A DNA stretch of 64,000 bases from Blasia pusilla (GCA_050084515.1 CM114273.1:12214001-12278000); one strand, 5' to 3'; shown: positions 33,612-46,429, counted from the first letter of the stretch. Notes: generated by a model from the sequence alone, not told the origin. Translations and numbers: made by a program.

Positions 33612-35946
33612 CTAAATTTTGTAATTACTCTTCTTGTCTAGGTCTATGGTTGGGTCCGGTGGATTAAGATATAAGAGGTAATTTGGCGGCTCAATAGTTC
33701 GAAGTCGGGTGGATCGGCGCCGAGTTCCTCTTGCAATTGTTTCATCATTGGAGAAAATGTATGAACTATCCATGCCATGATTGATGGGTTGAGAGTTTGG
33801 AACCATAGGTATGAGAAAATCCTTATCATTAGGCTCATCAACTAAGTCCACCGTTTCAGCGCTCAAAGATTGTGGAAGAGTATCTGGCATAGGTTCACTA
33901 GACTCGGTGGAATAATTCTGAACTTGTACTGGTGCAACAATCTGAGGGTCGTAGGTTGTGTTAGGAGAAGTGCTTGGCAGATTGGCTTTTCTTGAAGTCC
34001 TCCATTGTTGCTCTTCTTTGTGCTCTCGAAATCCAATGTTCCATTTCAACATCATCTTCATCTCTTCCAAGCCCCTCAGAATCAAAATTTTCAGTGTTGC
34101 TGATATGAGTATCCTCTCCCCCTTTGATACCATGAATTCGAGATATCACATCCACCTCCTCTAGGTCCTCATCGTGACTACCATCACCATTTCTTGCATG
34201 CAAGCTAGATTCACTGTCATCTTCTACTGCCCTTCTAGCTTGTTCTTGTCCATCCCTTTCTGAAAAGTATTGCTTGTACAAGAGCGCTTGACTTGATTTT
34301 CGAGAAACACCCTTGTCTCCAAACCTTGAGTTTGTGTAGATATAAACCAAATCCTTGGCACGCTTGTTGGTCAATTTATTCTTGTGCTTGTTGTGGATGA
34401 AACCATAACTACTCCAATTTCTCTCCGCTGAAGAAGATGAAACCACTTGTGCTCATATGGACTTAGCCATAGAGCACAATGTTGGTGCATCTTGACCGTG
34501 CATGCTCCACCAATTAGAGGGACTTCAATAACTTCCCTACCCCATTCATCCATAAATATTTCTTGATGGTTCACAATGTTGCCCAACTCTCGCAAGCAAG
34601 TTGCCACATAAGAATTAGCCTCGGTGACATTGAGGCCATACACCCCCGTTGCATAAAGTTTCAGATATTGTTTGAAATCTCTCATGCACTCAACATTTGA
34701 AGTGACGTCTTGAACATTATCAAGAAGATTGTAAAGGGAGAGAATGTAGCCTATTGCATGTAACTTGTTGTGGATAAGTGCCCACCGCCTAGAGATAACA
34801 TCGACCATCTCTATAGCTCTAGACTTTGTGACAAAATCACTGCGACTCCTTCCACCCACATCGGGCCATGGAGCTATAGGAAAAGAACGAGTCTCTTCCA
34901 TTATCTAAAAAATATGGCGATAAATATGCCCAGTCATTGCTTTATAACCATCACACTCTCTCAACAAAATAATAGTTGGTTGAGCCACAACAAAAAACTC
35001 CTCACCCTCCATCCAAAAATCATGATTGGCCACAGTAGTCTCAATCTCTAGTGCCTTCTCCCTTTGCCTCACATCCCTGCCATTGAAATACTCCCTAAAA
35101 GAATTGGTGGCAACCATGGTGTGGAACGCCTCCCTCAATTCTAAGACGCGTCCCAATATGATAAAATTTGTCGCAAAGCGGGTATTTGTAGGAAGCAACA
35201 ATCATCTCTTCATTGGATTGGTTTCCATGAATTTGGCCATCACCCAAGTTTTAGTCTTCACAAATACTACCATCTCACAAGCTTGTGCAAAACTCCTGTC
35301 CACCCAAGGCCATTTACCCCACTCATCGCAGACTAGATCAAGAGAATGTGATACTTATCCATCCCAAAGAATATGAGGGAACTTTTCTTCGATAAGTTTC
35401 CTTGCTGCTCGCTCATTGCTAGTATTGTTTATCACAAGTTGCAACACATTCAGCCGGATGCGTATGCTAGTCCTCTCTATGTGACCTGCCAACCATTCCG
35501 CTGTTTGGGATTACCCTTTGATGTCTACCGACTCAATCATGACCTCAGCTTGTGGACAACAGACCATTATGTTCACTAAAGACTCACTCCTCATATTGGT
35601 CCAAGAATCTGTTATGATCGTGGCCCCCAAACGCAAATTTTCCAATATGCCATCCACCTTTCCTTCACCTTCCCCATATGTTTCTCAAGTAGGATGGTGC
35701 GCAACGAATTGTAACTAGGACCTGAGTAACCCTTCACCTTTGTTGTTGCCAACACTGCTTCTTTGAAAGCATCTTGCCGTACTACGTTGAATGGTATTCC
35801 ACATTCGTAGAAACTTTTTGCCCACATGTCATTCCTAACTTTTATTCCTTGGATGTTGAAAGAATCTCTCAGATCAGCTTGCTTCTTCCCAGAACTACTA
35901 CTCTCTCAAATGGGCTAACAACTCCTTTGCATTCCTCAAGACTATC
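33612..35946 (-). pseudogene. hAT transposase (DUF659 type), copy 1, main part
   Basis: Minus-strand transposase of the hAT superfamily, broken into several frames. From its N-terminal side: PSYNSLRTILLEKHMGKVKE (start of the DUF659 domain), RFATNFIILGRVLELREAF, the long helical region with HDFWMEGEEF, and C-terminally CALWLSPYEHKWFH with SSAERNWSSYGFIHNKHKN, the signature of the hAT dimerisation domain, then NKRAKDLVYIYTNSRF. It ends near 33,612. The 35,200-35,600 segment contains the catalytic DDE region but is badly decayed. A solo LTR separates it from the N-terminus. Confidence 0.85.
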
Positions 35947-36414
35947 TGTCATATGGATTATGTCGTAGAGTATAGTGTGCTAGTAGAGGCCATACCTTAT
36001 GTAGGGCTGTAGTGTCTAGGTAGAGATGCGGTTTCATATATAGGGTTGGGGGTTACTCCGTTGAGGGTGACTTTTCCAGTAGGGCCCGCTCTTAGGTTGG
36101 AGGATATAGTGTGGAGTGCACTCAAAGAACAATTAGTTCTTTGAGTTGAGCCTGTTGTGTTGGGAGTTAGCCTTGGTAGTGAGTAGATCTCTTGGCTATG
36201 ATGGTTCCCGCAAGCTTCGACCTGGATTCTCCCATCGTGGAGTGGGTTTGGCTCGATTGTATGTGATTCTATACGTGTTTTATGACAGTAGGTCTTTCAC
36301 GGATTTCAATTGTGGTACACTTGTGTTTGTGGATGCTCTCGTCTATGTTATGTATGTATGTGAGTATGGTATGTCAGCGATGTATGTTGTATGACAATGT
36401 GGATTCGCACGACA
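35947..36414 (+). mobile_element. Solo LTR of MP family with 4-bp target duplication
   Basis: A 468-bp insertion in hAT copy 1, starting TGTCATATGG and ending TTCGCACGACA. It is flanked by TATC (35,943-35,946) and TATC (36,415-36,418). Comparison with hAT copy 2 near 46,820 shows that the insertion is clean. The tail CAGCGATGTATGTTGTATGAC matches block A of E1 and E4. It defines the LTR as B followed by A, with tips TGTCA/CGACA. Confidence 0.88.
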
Positions 36415-36830
36415 TATCACTCGGTGGCATATCCGCAACCCCATCAACATTTTGTACAACATAAACACTATTTCCTATTTGTTGCAAACCTATTTGTAAT
36501 GGAGTTGTCTCTTCCACTTCACTCAAAGGTCTCGCTTCCCTCCTTTGTCCATTTTCCACTAGTATCCTGTTTCAAAGATCCCGTTGCACGCTGGGAGGGA
36601 CCTTCACACATAATTTGGCATAATGGGTATGTTGATTCCCATCCTTTGTCTTTCGTCTCTCTGGTGTAAAATGCTCCACCATCTGCGTGCTATGATAGGT
36701 TTCATAGAATATGAACAATACTTGCACTGCCATCTGCTTGATGTTCCGCCTTCCATCTATACTTCTTCCTTCACAATCTGTTGGAGTTTCTCTGGCTTTG
36801 GTCATGACTACTTGCACTCACTAACCCCAC
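36415..36830 (-). pseudogene. hAT transposase copy 1, N-terminus with BED-like finger
   Basis: Minus-strand YETYHSTQMVEHFTPERR and HYAKLCVKVPPSVQRDL match copy 2 (YVKTYHSTRMVEHF). In copy 2 a CSYY precedes this, a degraded BED zinc finger (C..C...H....H). VEETTPLQIGLQQ and VDGVADMP follow to the LTR insertion point. The start is uncertain. Confidence 0.75.
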
Positions 36831-37079
36831 CCAACAATATTTGGAAAATTCGCAATAATTTACTATGTCAATATTAGTATATATCGATCAGTAAAATATG
36901 TGCAGATTATACCAAATATTGTCTGTGAATGCTTCAATAACAAAACTATGAACACTCACTATAAACAAGAAAGATCAATATGCTAAGCTAGATAACTAAA
37001 ATACCTTTAGTATCAGAGTTATCTAGTGGCAAAACATATTCTCACTTATCAAGTTCAGTTATCTATGGAAAATTCTACC

Positions 37080-37480
37080 TAGTGGGGAAAATTAATGGAT
37101 TTGGGGAGTTAGGGAGTTTGAAGTTTTCCCTAACTCCCCAAATCATCAACCCCCACTTACAATTAGTTACTAAACCATTACTAATTAATGGTTTATTAAA
37201 GAAAATTAATGGAGATGGTTTAGTAGCTAATTGTAAGTGGGGGTTGATGATTTTGGGAGTTAGGGAAAACTTTAAACTCCCTAACTCCCCAAATCCATTA
37301 ATCTCCCCCACTAGGCATGCCCAGTGGGGGTTGATGATTTGGGGAGTTAGGGAAAACTTTAAACTCCCTAACTCCCCAAATCCATTAATCTCCCCCACTA
37401 GGCATGCCCAGTGGAGGTTGATGATTTGGGGAGTTAGGGAAAACTTTAAACTCCCTAACTCCCCAAATCCATTAATTTTC
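37080..37480. repeat. Tandem array of palindromic ~100-bp units
   Basis: Three to four units, each with TTTGGGGAGTTAGGG, an AAACTTTAAA centre and CCCTAACTCCCCAAA, so each unit folds on itself. Between units is a second palindrome, CCCCCACTAGGCATGCCCAG. hAT copy 2 has one decayed unit at about 45,960-46,045, at the same place relative to the transposase start, so the array is a 5' subterminal feature of the hAT element that has been amplified in copy 1. Confidence 0.85.
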
Positions 37481-37779
37481 TTTAATAAACCTATTTTTAT
37501 TCTCCTATTAGATTCTTTCTTGACCTATCCTAACTTCTTGACCTAATTTAAATTTCCAACATACCTATTTTGCAATACAACCACTCTATTCAAATCTATT
37601 TTAATATTATCAGTCCTTTCTCCACCACTAGGATCCCAAATTCATCAATTACTCTCATTTCTAACTAACCTTTATTCTCCTACAACAACCCTATTCCAAC
37701 CTCTCAAACCGTCAATCACCCAAACCATAAGAGTGACAAAATTTATATAATACCTCACTAATATCACAGAGCCCGCCCA

Positions 37780-38680
37780 CAACCCCTGGCCCGCACGGCT
37801 CGCAAGGAGCCCGTGCGCGGCGTGGTGCCCTAGCCCACAAGCAGCCCGCACGCGGGCTCTACGCGGGCAGCGAGCCCCCAGTGCGGGCCATATGCAGCCT
37901 CCCGGGCCCGCTAGCAGGCTCAGCCACCCGCCTCCAAGCCCGCGCCCTAGCCCGTGCTTGTAGGCTCGTTGGCCCGCATGCGAGCCCATGCCGTAGCCCG
38001 CACCCTAGCCCGCAACAAGCCCGCGTGAGGGCTCGGCGGCCCGTGACATTAACCGCAGGCGGGCTCTAACGCCCGCAACTAGCATGCGCGCGGGCACGGA
38101 GACCCGCATGCGAGCCCGTGCTGGGCTCCCAGACCCCCAATCAGCCCATGACCTAGCCTGCAGGTGGGCTCTAAGGCCCGCAATGAGCCTGTGCGCTGGC
38201 TCGGCTGCCCGCATGCAAGCCCGCACCCTAGTCTGCATGCGGGCTCCCAAGCCCGAACGTAGGCCGGGCTTTAGGGCCTGCACCCTAGCCCGCATGCGGG
38301 TTCCTAGGCCAGCAAGCAGCCCGCTTGCAAGCTTGGAGGCCCGCAAGCGGCCCGTAATCAGCCTAGACGCGGGCTTCAGGGCTCTCACCCTAGCCCGCAT
38401 ACGGGCTCGCGGGCCCACAATGAGCCCGCGACCTAGCCCGCATGCGGGCTTCAAGGCCCGCACCCTAGCCCGCATGCGAGCTCTAAGGCGCGCGACCTAG
38501 CTCGCATGTGGGGCATTGCGGGCTCCAAGGCCCGCAACCTAGTCTGCATGCGGGCTCCAAGGCCCCAACGAGGCCGCGCACGGGCTCGGCGGCCCGTAAG
38601 CAGCACGAACACGGGCTTTAGGGCCCGCACCCTAGCCTGCACGTCATGCTCGCTTCCAGCCCTTGTCACGACTGAGGCCC
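37780..38680. repeat. GC-rich minisatellite
   Basis: About 900 bp of imperfect tandem repeats in an otherwise AT-rich setting. The best units are about 32 bp, built on CCCTAGCCCGCATGCGGGCT with the palindrome CCCGCATGCGGGC and a GGCCCGCA spacer (for example 38,425-38,560). The open frames across it are repeat artefacts. It ends beside a MITE-type right end. Confidence 0.85.
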
Positions 38681-38759
38681 GCACCCTTCATTGGAGCCCG
38701 CATCGGTGGCTAGCAAGTGGAGCCTGCACGGTCGATCTAGGCGCCACAAAAACCCATGC

Positions 38760-38840
38760 TTGCGCCCGATGTTCCATGTCTGTGGTCATGTCCGGACATG
38801 TCCGTCCCATGGACGGATTTGTTCATTTCCATGCAACCTT
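38760..38840. mobile_element. MITE right end (copy 3)
   Basis: GTCATGTCCGGACATGTCCG, then GGACGGATTTG and a terminus reading ATGCAACCTT, match the right part of the 8,079 MITE. A left end was not found. The adjoining minisatellite may be an expansion inside the element, as GC-rich DNA also occurs inside the nest at 28,930-29,110. Confidence 0.6.
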
Positions 38841-40250
38841 GTTTATTTCTCAACCCAAATGTCGTTTGAAACCTGTGGATCCACATTTGACTAGTCCTAG
38901 TAATCCCTCAAGATGGCTTGCTGGAGGCCTCTCACGCATTATGCAACTCTTGGCTTCCCACATGGATCTTGGAGCTTGGACCTGCACTTTGTGTGTATTG
39001 TGGTTGACGTCCACCTTGACTTTCCATTTGGCGTCTCATGGTTGGCTTGCTACCCATCGCATTTCCTAACTAGTCTTACAAGGTCTTGCCTATCTTGACT
39101 ACTCACATGTTCCTTGCTTCTCGCCCTTACTTAGAGCTTGGCTCAAAGGTCTCATAGCTTGCTTGTCTTGTCCTTCTACCTTAGAGCTACGCCCCTTTCT
39201 TGCTAGGGCTAGTCTTTAGCATTAGGGTCTCGCCTAGCATTACTCTTGCGGCCACTTTTGTTGTCATGCTAGTCTCGCGACTAGCTAGTAAAGCTTTTGA
39301 CTTTGTGGGTCACACCAAGGTCTTTTTTCCTTGGACCCTCGAATATAATTGGATTCCCGGGTCCCTATTAGCAGAAGTGCCATAGACTTGGCTATTACAA
39401 CGTCTAGACCTTTCTTTTGGCAAACCTTGTAATACCTACCTCCCCTATATGTCGCTATGATCATACCTATGAGAATGATCACACTATGACTCTAGTGGTG
39501 CCATCTCAGGTGACTCTAGAGAAATGTGAGGTGCCCTCTCCCCTCTGCTTTTCAGTCCCTTTATGTGCAAGATTCACCACACGTCCACCCAACAAAAATA
39601 TAACCCTTACTAGCTAATATATGTATGTATAAGTCATTCCCTCATGGTCTAACGATATTGGCTATACTATATGGGTTCACCCACTCTCTCTCGTGATACA
39701 AGTGCACATGGGGGAACTTTTGGGGCCATCAACCTCCATGTACCTATCAACTCTAATGGGAATCTTATGATCACAACTCCTTCCTCACTCATGTTGAGCT
39801 AAATCCACCCATAAGACTTGAAAACCACCTTCATTGTGGGTTTCGTGGTGTGCAACAACATTGCAACCCTATGTTACTATGTGTCCAAAACCCCATGCTC
39901 TTACTGAAATTTATGTGCCTTTGTCCTTCCATAAGAAGCAAAAGTAAACCATCCCATGGAAGGCGCAGATTTTATAACTTAGATCACTCCTTGCTATTCT
40001 TTTCCCAATTTCTAGCACCAATCGCTTCCAATGCACTAGCACACTTTTAGTTCACTACATTCATCAAATTATATTCCCTATACTAGAGTAAATCATACCA
40101 ATGCATGATTGACCTCTTCATTAATGCAAATGATTTTAACATGTTATTATGAGTCACACCAACATGTTCCCTGCATGAGTTTCATTATCCATCCATGATG
40201 ACCATACCCGCATTCTTGTTTTGTTATTGCAGCGACTTGGGGGCCCACCG
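38841..40250. other. Unassigned non-coding DNA
   Basis: Contains runs of related short phrases (CTTAGAGCT, CTAGTCT, GCTTGTCTTG) suggesting an old degenerate repeat. No coding region is supported. Confidence 0.4.
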
Positions 40251-43200
40251 TGACATTCATGTTTCTTCTCGGATGTTATTGTGGCAATAGGAATAGCAGT
40301 CATCAAAAAGCGAAACTGGAATTCGAACAAAGAGCATCAAACCTACATACGATTTGGATGTTTCATTTATGAATTCTAGCTTTCATCATCACAATGTGAT
40401 CGTATGCATGAATCCCTGGAATTGCATATGGTCCATGCAAGTGTGAGCATAAAAATCGCAGATAACGAGATAACGTACCAATAATCAACCATGGCCAACG
40501 AAAAGGTGTTTGATCACGACGTATATAAGTGCCATTGGGAATTTCACAGTTGAAGGCATCGTTTACAACTTCATCTCACGACCTCGATCTCACGTCCCGC
40601 CTGTCGTAACCGTGTCACATCTTTGCATAAGATTTCTGAATCCAACTTAGTCCATCAGAATTCGGAGGCAAGTTTTAGGCTGGCCCACATAATTTCATGT
40701 TGTTCAAGTGACTCACCCATACATAGGTTCTGCCAGACTTGAGTCGTCTGCACACCACGATCATAAGAAATACTTCCGTTGTGCATCATCTCACCGCCAT
40801 TCCACGGTAGTACAGGATGTTTCAAAACGAGCAGTTCCACAGAATAGCGAGCCAGAATTATGAATCTTACATATACTCTTGCAATAGGAACTTGAACTCT
40901 AGGTGCAGATCTACGTCCTCATCTCTTACGTACGCGTATATCTCTTGACTTCCAGATAGCCGGCTTAGCGAGTTAATTATCGTTTCAATTTCAGCAGTAG
41001 TGTACTCCATGTAGTCCATGAACATGAACTCATAACATGTAAACAGCAAAGCTTCATTAGAGATTTCCGATCCTTAACTGAATCTCGTGAAAATATAGAT
41101 CACTCATAAGGCTCCCGCAGAAGCCACAATGAGATTATTAATGGATTTCTCTCGATCGCTGTCTATCTTTGACAACGGTGAAATCCATGAATGTCCGAAC
41201 ATACTCTCGAGCTCAATCATAAATCTGCCAGCACATTCGAGCTCGCTGATCATGATCTCAGAAGCCCACCTCGAATCTAGAATCTTCTCTATTTTACAGC
41301 CTGAGAAGCATGCCTGGGCTGATGGCATCCGGATTATCGAGGGAAAATTCACTCACAATTCTTACTCTAGTTAGTACTGTCGTACTCGGATGTCCAGAGC
41401 CTGTGCATGATAGCGTATGTTGTACGTAATATGTACGGAGGAAAGTGTCACAAGCTTGAGAAACAACACCCGGAAAAGTGAACACATGCTAGACCTTCAT
41501 ATGAGTTCACAAGGATTCACAAAGATCTAGATGCGCACATCCTGGTGTAGTTTCCCAACCTTGCGACTCATTCCTCTATTCACAGGTATCTGTGATATAT
41601 CGATGTGTTCTATCGGTGTACAAGTTGTGACGTCGATTGAGACCTGTAAGAACTTGTCAATGACATTAAAGACCAGACTAGATTACTCTGAAAATCTTCC
41701 TCCTGAAGTGTGAATTGATCAAGACTTACCGGTTTTAGTTTCTAATTGTCTCATAACGTAATTAAAGAAAGAAATTCTGTAGATGAGGACGGAAGGACGC
41801 GAAAAAAAATATTGAATTTAGACGATCTTCTCAACAGCAAGTTTTTGGTCAACGAAATCTGCCTGCCCAAATGAGAAGTTCTTTCTGAGGCGACTTTCAA
41901 GTTGGAAAGCTAAACTGAATTTGCTAAGAGTGTTACTGGTAGCAGTGGACGTGAGTGATCTAGTACGGTGACCTTCGAAAGAAGCCTGCACGCACAAAGC
42001 TCAAGTGTTCAAATGATCAATGTTAATCGATAATGTTTAGAACTGTGGAAGGGTTTGAACACTCGACATTTCTGGGCTTAGCCTAGTAACAGCTGTCGAC
42101 ACAGGTAACCTTTGGTAAGGACTTATGAACGTCGGCTCCTGCATCATGCTCTATTCGAATTCCACTTCCAAATGCAAGGACTCTCCAAAAGCGAAGTGAA
42201 GGAAGTGGAGATTGAAGATCATTGCAGATTTCAAACTCCAAACTTCTCGATAAAGTGATTATCTCGAAAACGTACTTGCTACGGTAGTCGCTATCAATCG
42301 AGCTGGACGGACGATACATTCATGAATCGAATTCCAATATTTGATGATCACCATAGTATCGGTATGTGATGCTAGACAGAAATCCTGCTGGAGAGAAGAA
42401 AAGATAGCGCAATGAAGATTGTAATATCGGAAAAAAATTGGATTCGTATTCATGATCGAGAGCGCTAGCTCTCGTCATAAGAGCTTTCCTGGTGGCATTT
42501 GTTGTCGCCCGTCGGTACAACACAATCGTAAAACACGCCGGCGTATCCTGAGGATGCGTATGCCGTCAGAACGTCTGAAGAAGCGGGATGTGGAGAGAAG
42601 AACAATCTTCGATCTTATATACGTTCGCCGGGAGCTACAGTTGTACTCCGTGCCGCACCGCATCGCAGCCTCGCTGTACACGGTCACTATTAATAGTGAT
42701 TACCGTGCAACCACGCATGTACAGTACAGTGTTCGTGAGTGCTAGATGTAGAGCGATCTATCTACAATGTTTGCATGCGTACGCGTGACCGAGATCGAGC
42801 TCTGGATGTGCAGGTTTGCAAGTCGTTGGTTGGAGCTACAATCGTCCGTTTACCTTTTCTTCGTTCTGCAACGCACACATCGATGTCGGCGATGTGGACG
42901 CGTTCTTCGACGCATCCATCGATGTCGGTTAGTCAAGAAGGTAGTGCTCAATCATGATTCGAGTTCCAGGTCCGCCAACTTCGGATCCATCGTTAATTCA
43001 CTTCAGTCCACGTCCGAGCTAAGCTTTGCATCACGCGGTTACGATAATACGATGGTTGAGAACCTCACGTGGATTGTCAAATTTCTCGGCTGGACGAGGG
43101 CGCACGTGGTCGTGTAGGCCGGTCGGGGTTGTTAGGTTACATGAGGTAAAGAAAATTCCTCGAATTTCCGGATATCCACGTTCCTCCTACTCTCCAAGAA

Positions 43201-43495
43201 ATGGCTCTCCAATCCAATGTGGACCGGGGTTCTCTCCCCTTGAATCTCATGCATTCATGCTCGAGTGCTCATTCCAACCAATGATTCTTTCTGAAGTCGA
43301 GTTACTATGCCCAAACGCCGAACTCCAAAGTGGGTACAGTACTACAGTTCGCGGAGAGGCTGGCCGGTTGTGAACAGTCACTACTACTAATTTACGTACG
43401 TGAAGCTACAGAGCGGAGCACAGGTTTCAAGGAATTCCGTACATGTATGCCCTCGAAAGTTCTTAACCGAATTTTCCGAAAAGAACGAGAATGGT
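40251..43495. other. Unassigned region of balanced composition
   Basis: Similar in texture to 11,330-15,600. Short open frames (42,452-42,745, 42,767-43,117 and 43,026-43,373, plus strand) show no domain. A duplicated phrase, CATCGATGTCGG, occurs at about 42,880 and 42,918. I see no element ends and cannot tell host intergenic DNA from an old insertion. Confidence 0.3.
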
Positions 43496-43499
43496 GAGA

Positions 43500-44480
43500 C
43501 AAAAAACTCCATTATTCACCCGCGCCTGTGCGAACCCTCGCTTTGAATGAACTAACCAGTGAATGCTTGGGGCCGACGTAACTCGAAGTCATGAAGCGGC
43601 GCCTTAACGAGGTCGACGCCACACCACAGGGCGATGATGATCGGGGAGAACCGGGGCTACGTGTATAGCTGACCGGTTGACAGGAAGAATTGCCGTTTCT
43701 TTCGCGAACCTTTCCCGGTACCTCGAACCTCCGGGGAAAAAGTGGCCGATATTGAGGGTTTTCTTTTTTTAATGCTTCGTACCGAATAACCGGCGGGACC
43801 TCAGAGAAATAGAACAATTCCCGTCTCCTTGTATAACCCGCCGGGTAGAGACCTTTTCCGGCGAGAAAACCGCGCGAAGTCTGGCCCAAACCAAAGTTCT
43901 TTACGTCTCTAGGAAGCCCTCGCGATCTAAGGATGGGATATGTCGGGAGAATCTAGCCCGTCACCTATCGAGTGACTGCGAGCGATTTGAGTAATAAACT
44001 CGCCTTGTCCTATTTACAAGTGGATCAGATGAAACGAACCGCAAGGCTTAGACTTTACTTATTTTTATACTCCGCGGTGGACCTCCATACAATACATGAC
44101 GCCGGGTGATCAATCAATATACGTACAGACGGTCCCCTCTTTAGGAAGGTCACCACCCATCACTACTATCACTTTCTGGAGTTGTAAGAGTAGGGTGTCC
44201 TTTCGCTACAAGTTGCACATCGCGAATTTACGAGGTCTACGTGAGTCCCTATAGCTACTGGTCTAAGGCTCTAAGCTGGCTCCGGCCCCCCGCCCGATCC
44301 CACTGAACAAATGATGCACTTCGATAAAAACGGGTGATGGAAAACCCATCGGAAGTACAAAAGAGGGGGACTCAAAGAGTCAAAACAAGACCAGAAAAGG
44401 AAGAAGGGGGCATTAACCAAGGTGAAGGTAGGAAAGCAGAAAGAAAGACTTATTTTATTCATTTATTTTAGGGAGGAGCC
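43500..44480. other. Possible mitochondrial DNA insertion (NUMT)
   Basis: The sequence changes abruptly in style: GC-richer, few repeats, phrases such as GGGGCCGACGTAACTCGAAG, GGCGCCTTAACGAGGTCGAC and GATGGAAAACCCATC that look like plant mitochondrial intron or spacer sequence. A GTGCG near 43,528 resembles a group II intron start, but no convincing domain V was found. The minus-strand frame 43,512-43,889 is probably incidental. This is a recognition by texture only and needs a database search. Confidence 0.4.
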
Positions 44481-45950
44481 GTCCGGAGAGAATCGAGCAC
44501 CGACCTGGCGGGGCCGTGGGCGTACACTCCTGGAATTCTCGGATAGACGCCTCGAAGTTCATGAAGCCCCTGGCGGCAGTGTGCTCGACGGGTGTTCACA
44601 GAGGCGGCAAAGCTCGTTTGTGCGCTGCTGAATCTGAGACGCAAACAACGAGCTCTGCCGAATGTAGTATGTAGGAATATGTGGGCCACGACACCACTTA
44701 AGCTGCATGCGTCGTACTAATTTTTGTCCGATAATATCTACAGTTCAGGAATTACGACATCTTGAACTCGGTCTAAAGCTGAATAGAACTCCCCTTCAGA
44801 ATCCAGACGCAGAGAGAACACTTCCCGCATCCATATCGTACTCGTCTTATTTGTCAAACAGTGAGCTATCGAGAAGCCTCCGCATCGTCGATCGAAAAGA
44901 TTTCACTTTCACATCTGAGCAAATTTTCCAACGCCCACGTGAGAATCGAACGAATGATGGGCGGATCGAAGACCTGGTCCAGACTCCACTTCAATCACTT
45001 TCTTAGGCGTTAAGTCCCATGTTGTACTTTGGAGCCCACGAGAGGATGAGCTCTCGGCTTCGGGGCTCATCCTATGCGATGGGACGAGCTCCATGGGCTC
45101 AATTTACCGCCTGCTCTCTACTGATTAGCGAATCTCTTAGAGACAATTTGGAAACTATACGAGATAGCTGACTGGGCGTACCGGAGGGAGGGGCGGGCGG
45201 GGTGAATGAGGGGATAAATTTACCACGTTTAATGCACTCGGCCGCCAGCCTGTCGCAGATCTCAGTCAGATTGAGTTTTCCTTGTCTGTAGGTAGTGGTT
45301 TCCCTGCGCGCATCTGTGAACAGCTACACTCATGTACCTGTACAAGTCACAAGAGCCAAGCAAGGAGTGCGCTGGGAATACGCGCACCGGAGATTCTAAA
45401 ATAGGGGAGATTTAAATGTGGATCTGTATTTATTATTGTTGGCAAGAGAGGGGAGGAAAAACATTTGTCTATGAGGAAATGGTGACCGCTAACTTGCGTT
45501 TGATATATCTTGCAAGGCAATTCTCAGTCATTCCCTAGAAAATCATCAACTTGCCCCTTGGTACTCAATTTTTTATTTTCATCAATGCATTTTGTTGGCA
45601 TTATTATAATATGCACATTGGTATCATACCTCTAGTATTTTGTGTGAAATTAGTTTCAAACTATTAATGGCATATCTCTTTGAATTGGTTTTTTGAGTTG
45701 GCTTAACTTCTTGTCATTTTGGTTCACTTCTTTCAATGCCTCTTTCCATCCTTAGGATGTTGTTGTGTTTCTTTGTCTTCTTTTGAAGTTTGTTTTATAA
45801 TGAAGTGAATTCTTCCTAATAGGATAAAGTGAGAAGCGCCACAAGTCAGGATGAAAGGGTGCGAGCCATGCACGAGTTGTGAGCCTCATGACTCCCTGGT
45901 GGGCTAGTTGGGAATAAAAGTAGGTAAACATAGGAGGATATGTGAAAAAA
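44481..45950. other. Unassigned spacer before hAT copy 2
   Basis: No supported gene. At 45,045-45,115 a GAGCTC/GGCTCAT-rich stretch shows partial inverted symmetry (GAGGATGAGC... with GCTCATCCT). The remainder is AT-rich from about 45,410. Confidence 0.4.
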
Positions 45951-46429
45951 GAATGTGATAGGAGGACAAATTTTGTTTTTCCTAAATGGTGATTAGTGGA
46001 GATGGGTTAGTAATAAATTCTAAGTGGAAGTAGATGATATGGGGAGTTAGAAGCGTTCATTGCCTTCCTTTCATCCTCCCTATATAAACTTGCTCATTTC
46101 TTCTATACCCTCACAATCTCATTCCTCCCTTCATGTCTCATTCTCTTTTGTGGAAGTTTTTTTTCTCCGTAGATAGTTGAGCTTGATAAGTGAGAATATG
46201 TTTTGCCATTGGATAACCCTGATAATTGAAGATATCTCGATTATCTAGGTTAGCATATTGATCTTTCTTGCTCATAGTGAGTGTTCCAAGTTTATCATTT
46301 GAGCATTTACGAACAGTATTTGGTGTAATTTGCAGATATTTTATCAATGATATATTTATTATTGATTTTGTAATATTATTTCAAAATATCCAAATATTTT
46401 TGGATGGGTGTTAGTGTCTTCTTGTAGTC

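Noticed and set aside
32085-38680. CRISPR array
   Set aside because: The tandem repeats have no short conserved repeat with unique equal spacers, and the setting is eukaryotic.
37672-38684. Several open frames of 77-187 codons
   Set aside because: They follow the period and palindromes of the GC-rich minisatellite on both strands. Low-complexity artefacts.
42452-43373. Series of overlapping plus-strand frames
   Set aside because: No recognisable domain or codon pattern. They could be remnants, but nothing supports a gene.
43512-43889. 125-codon minus-strand open frame
   Set aside because: No domain recognised. It sits in the mitochondrion-like block, and its length is plausible by chance in GC-rich DNA.
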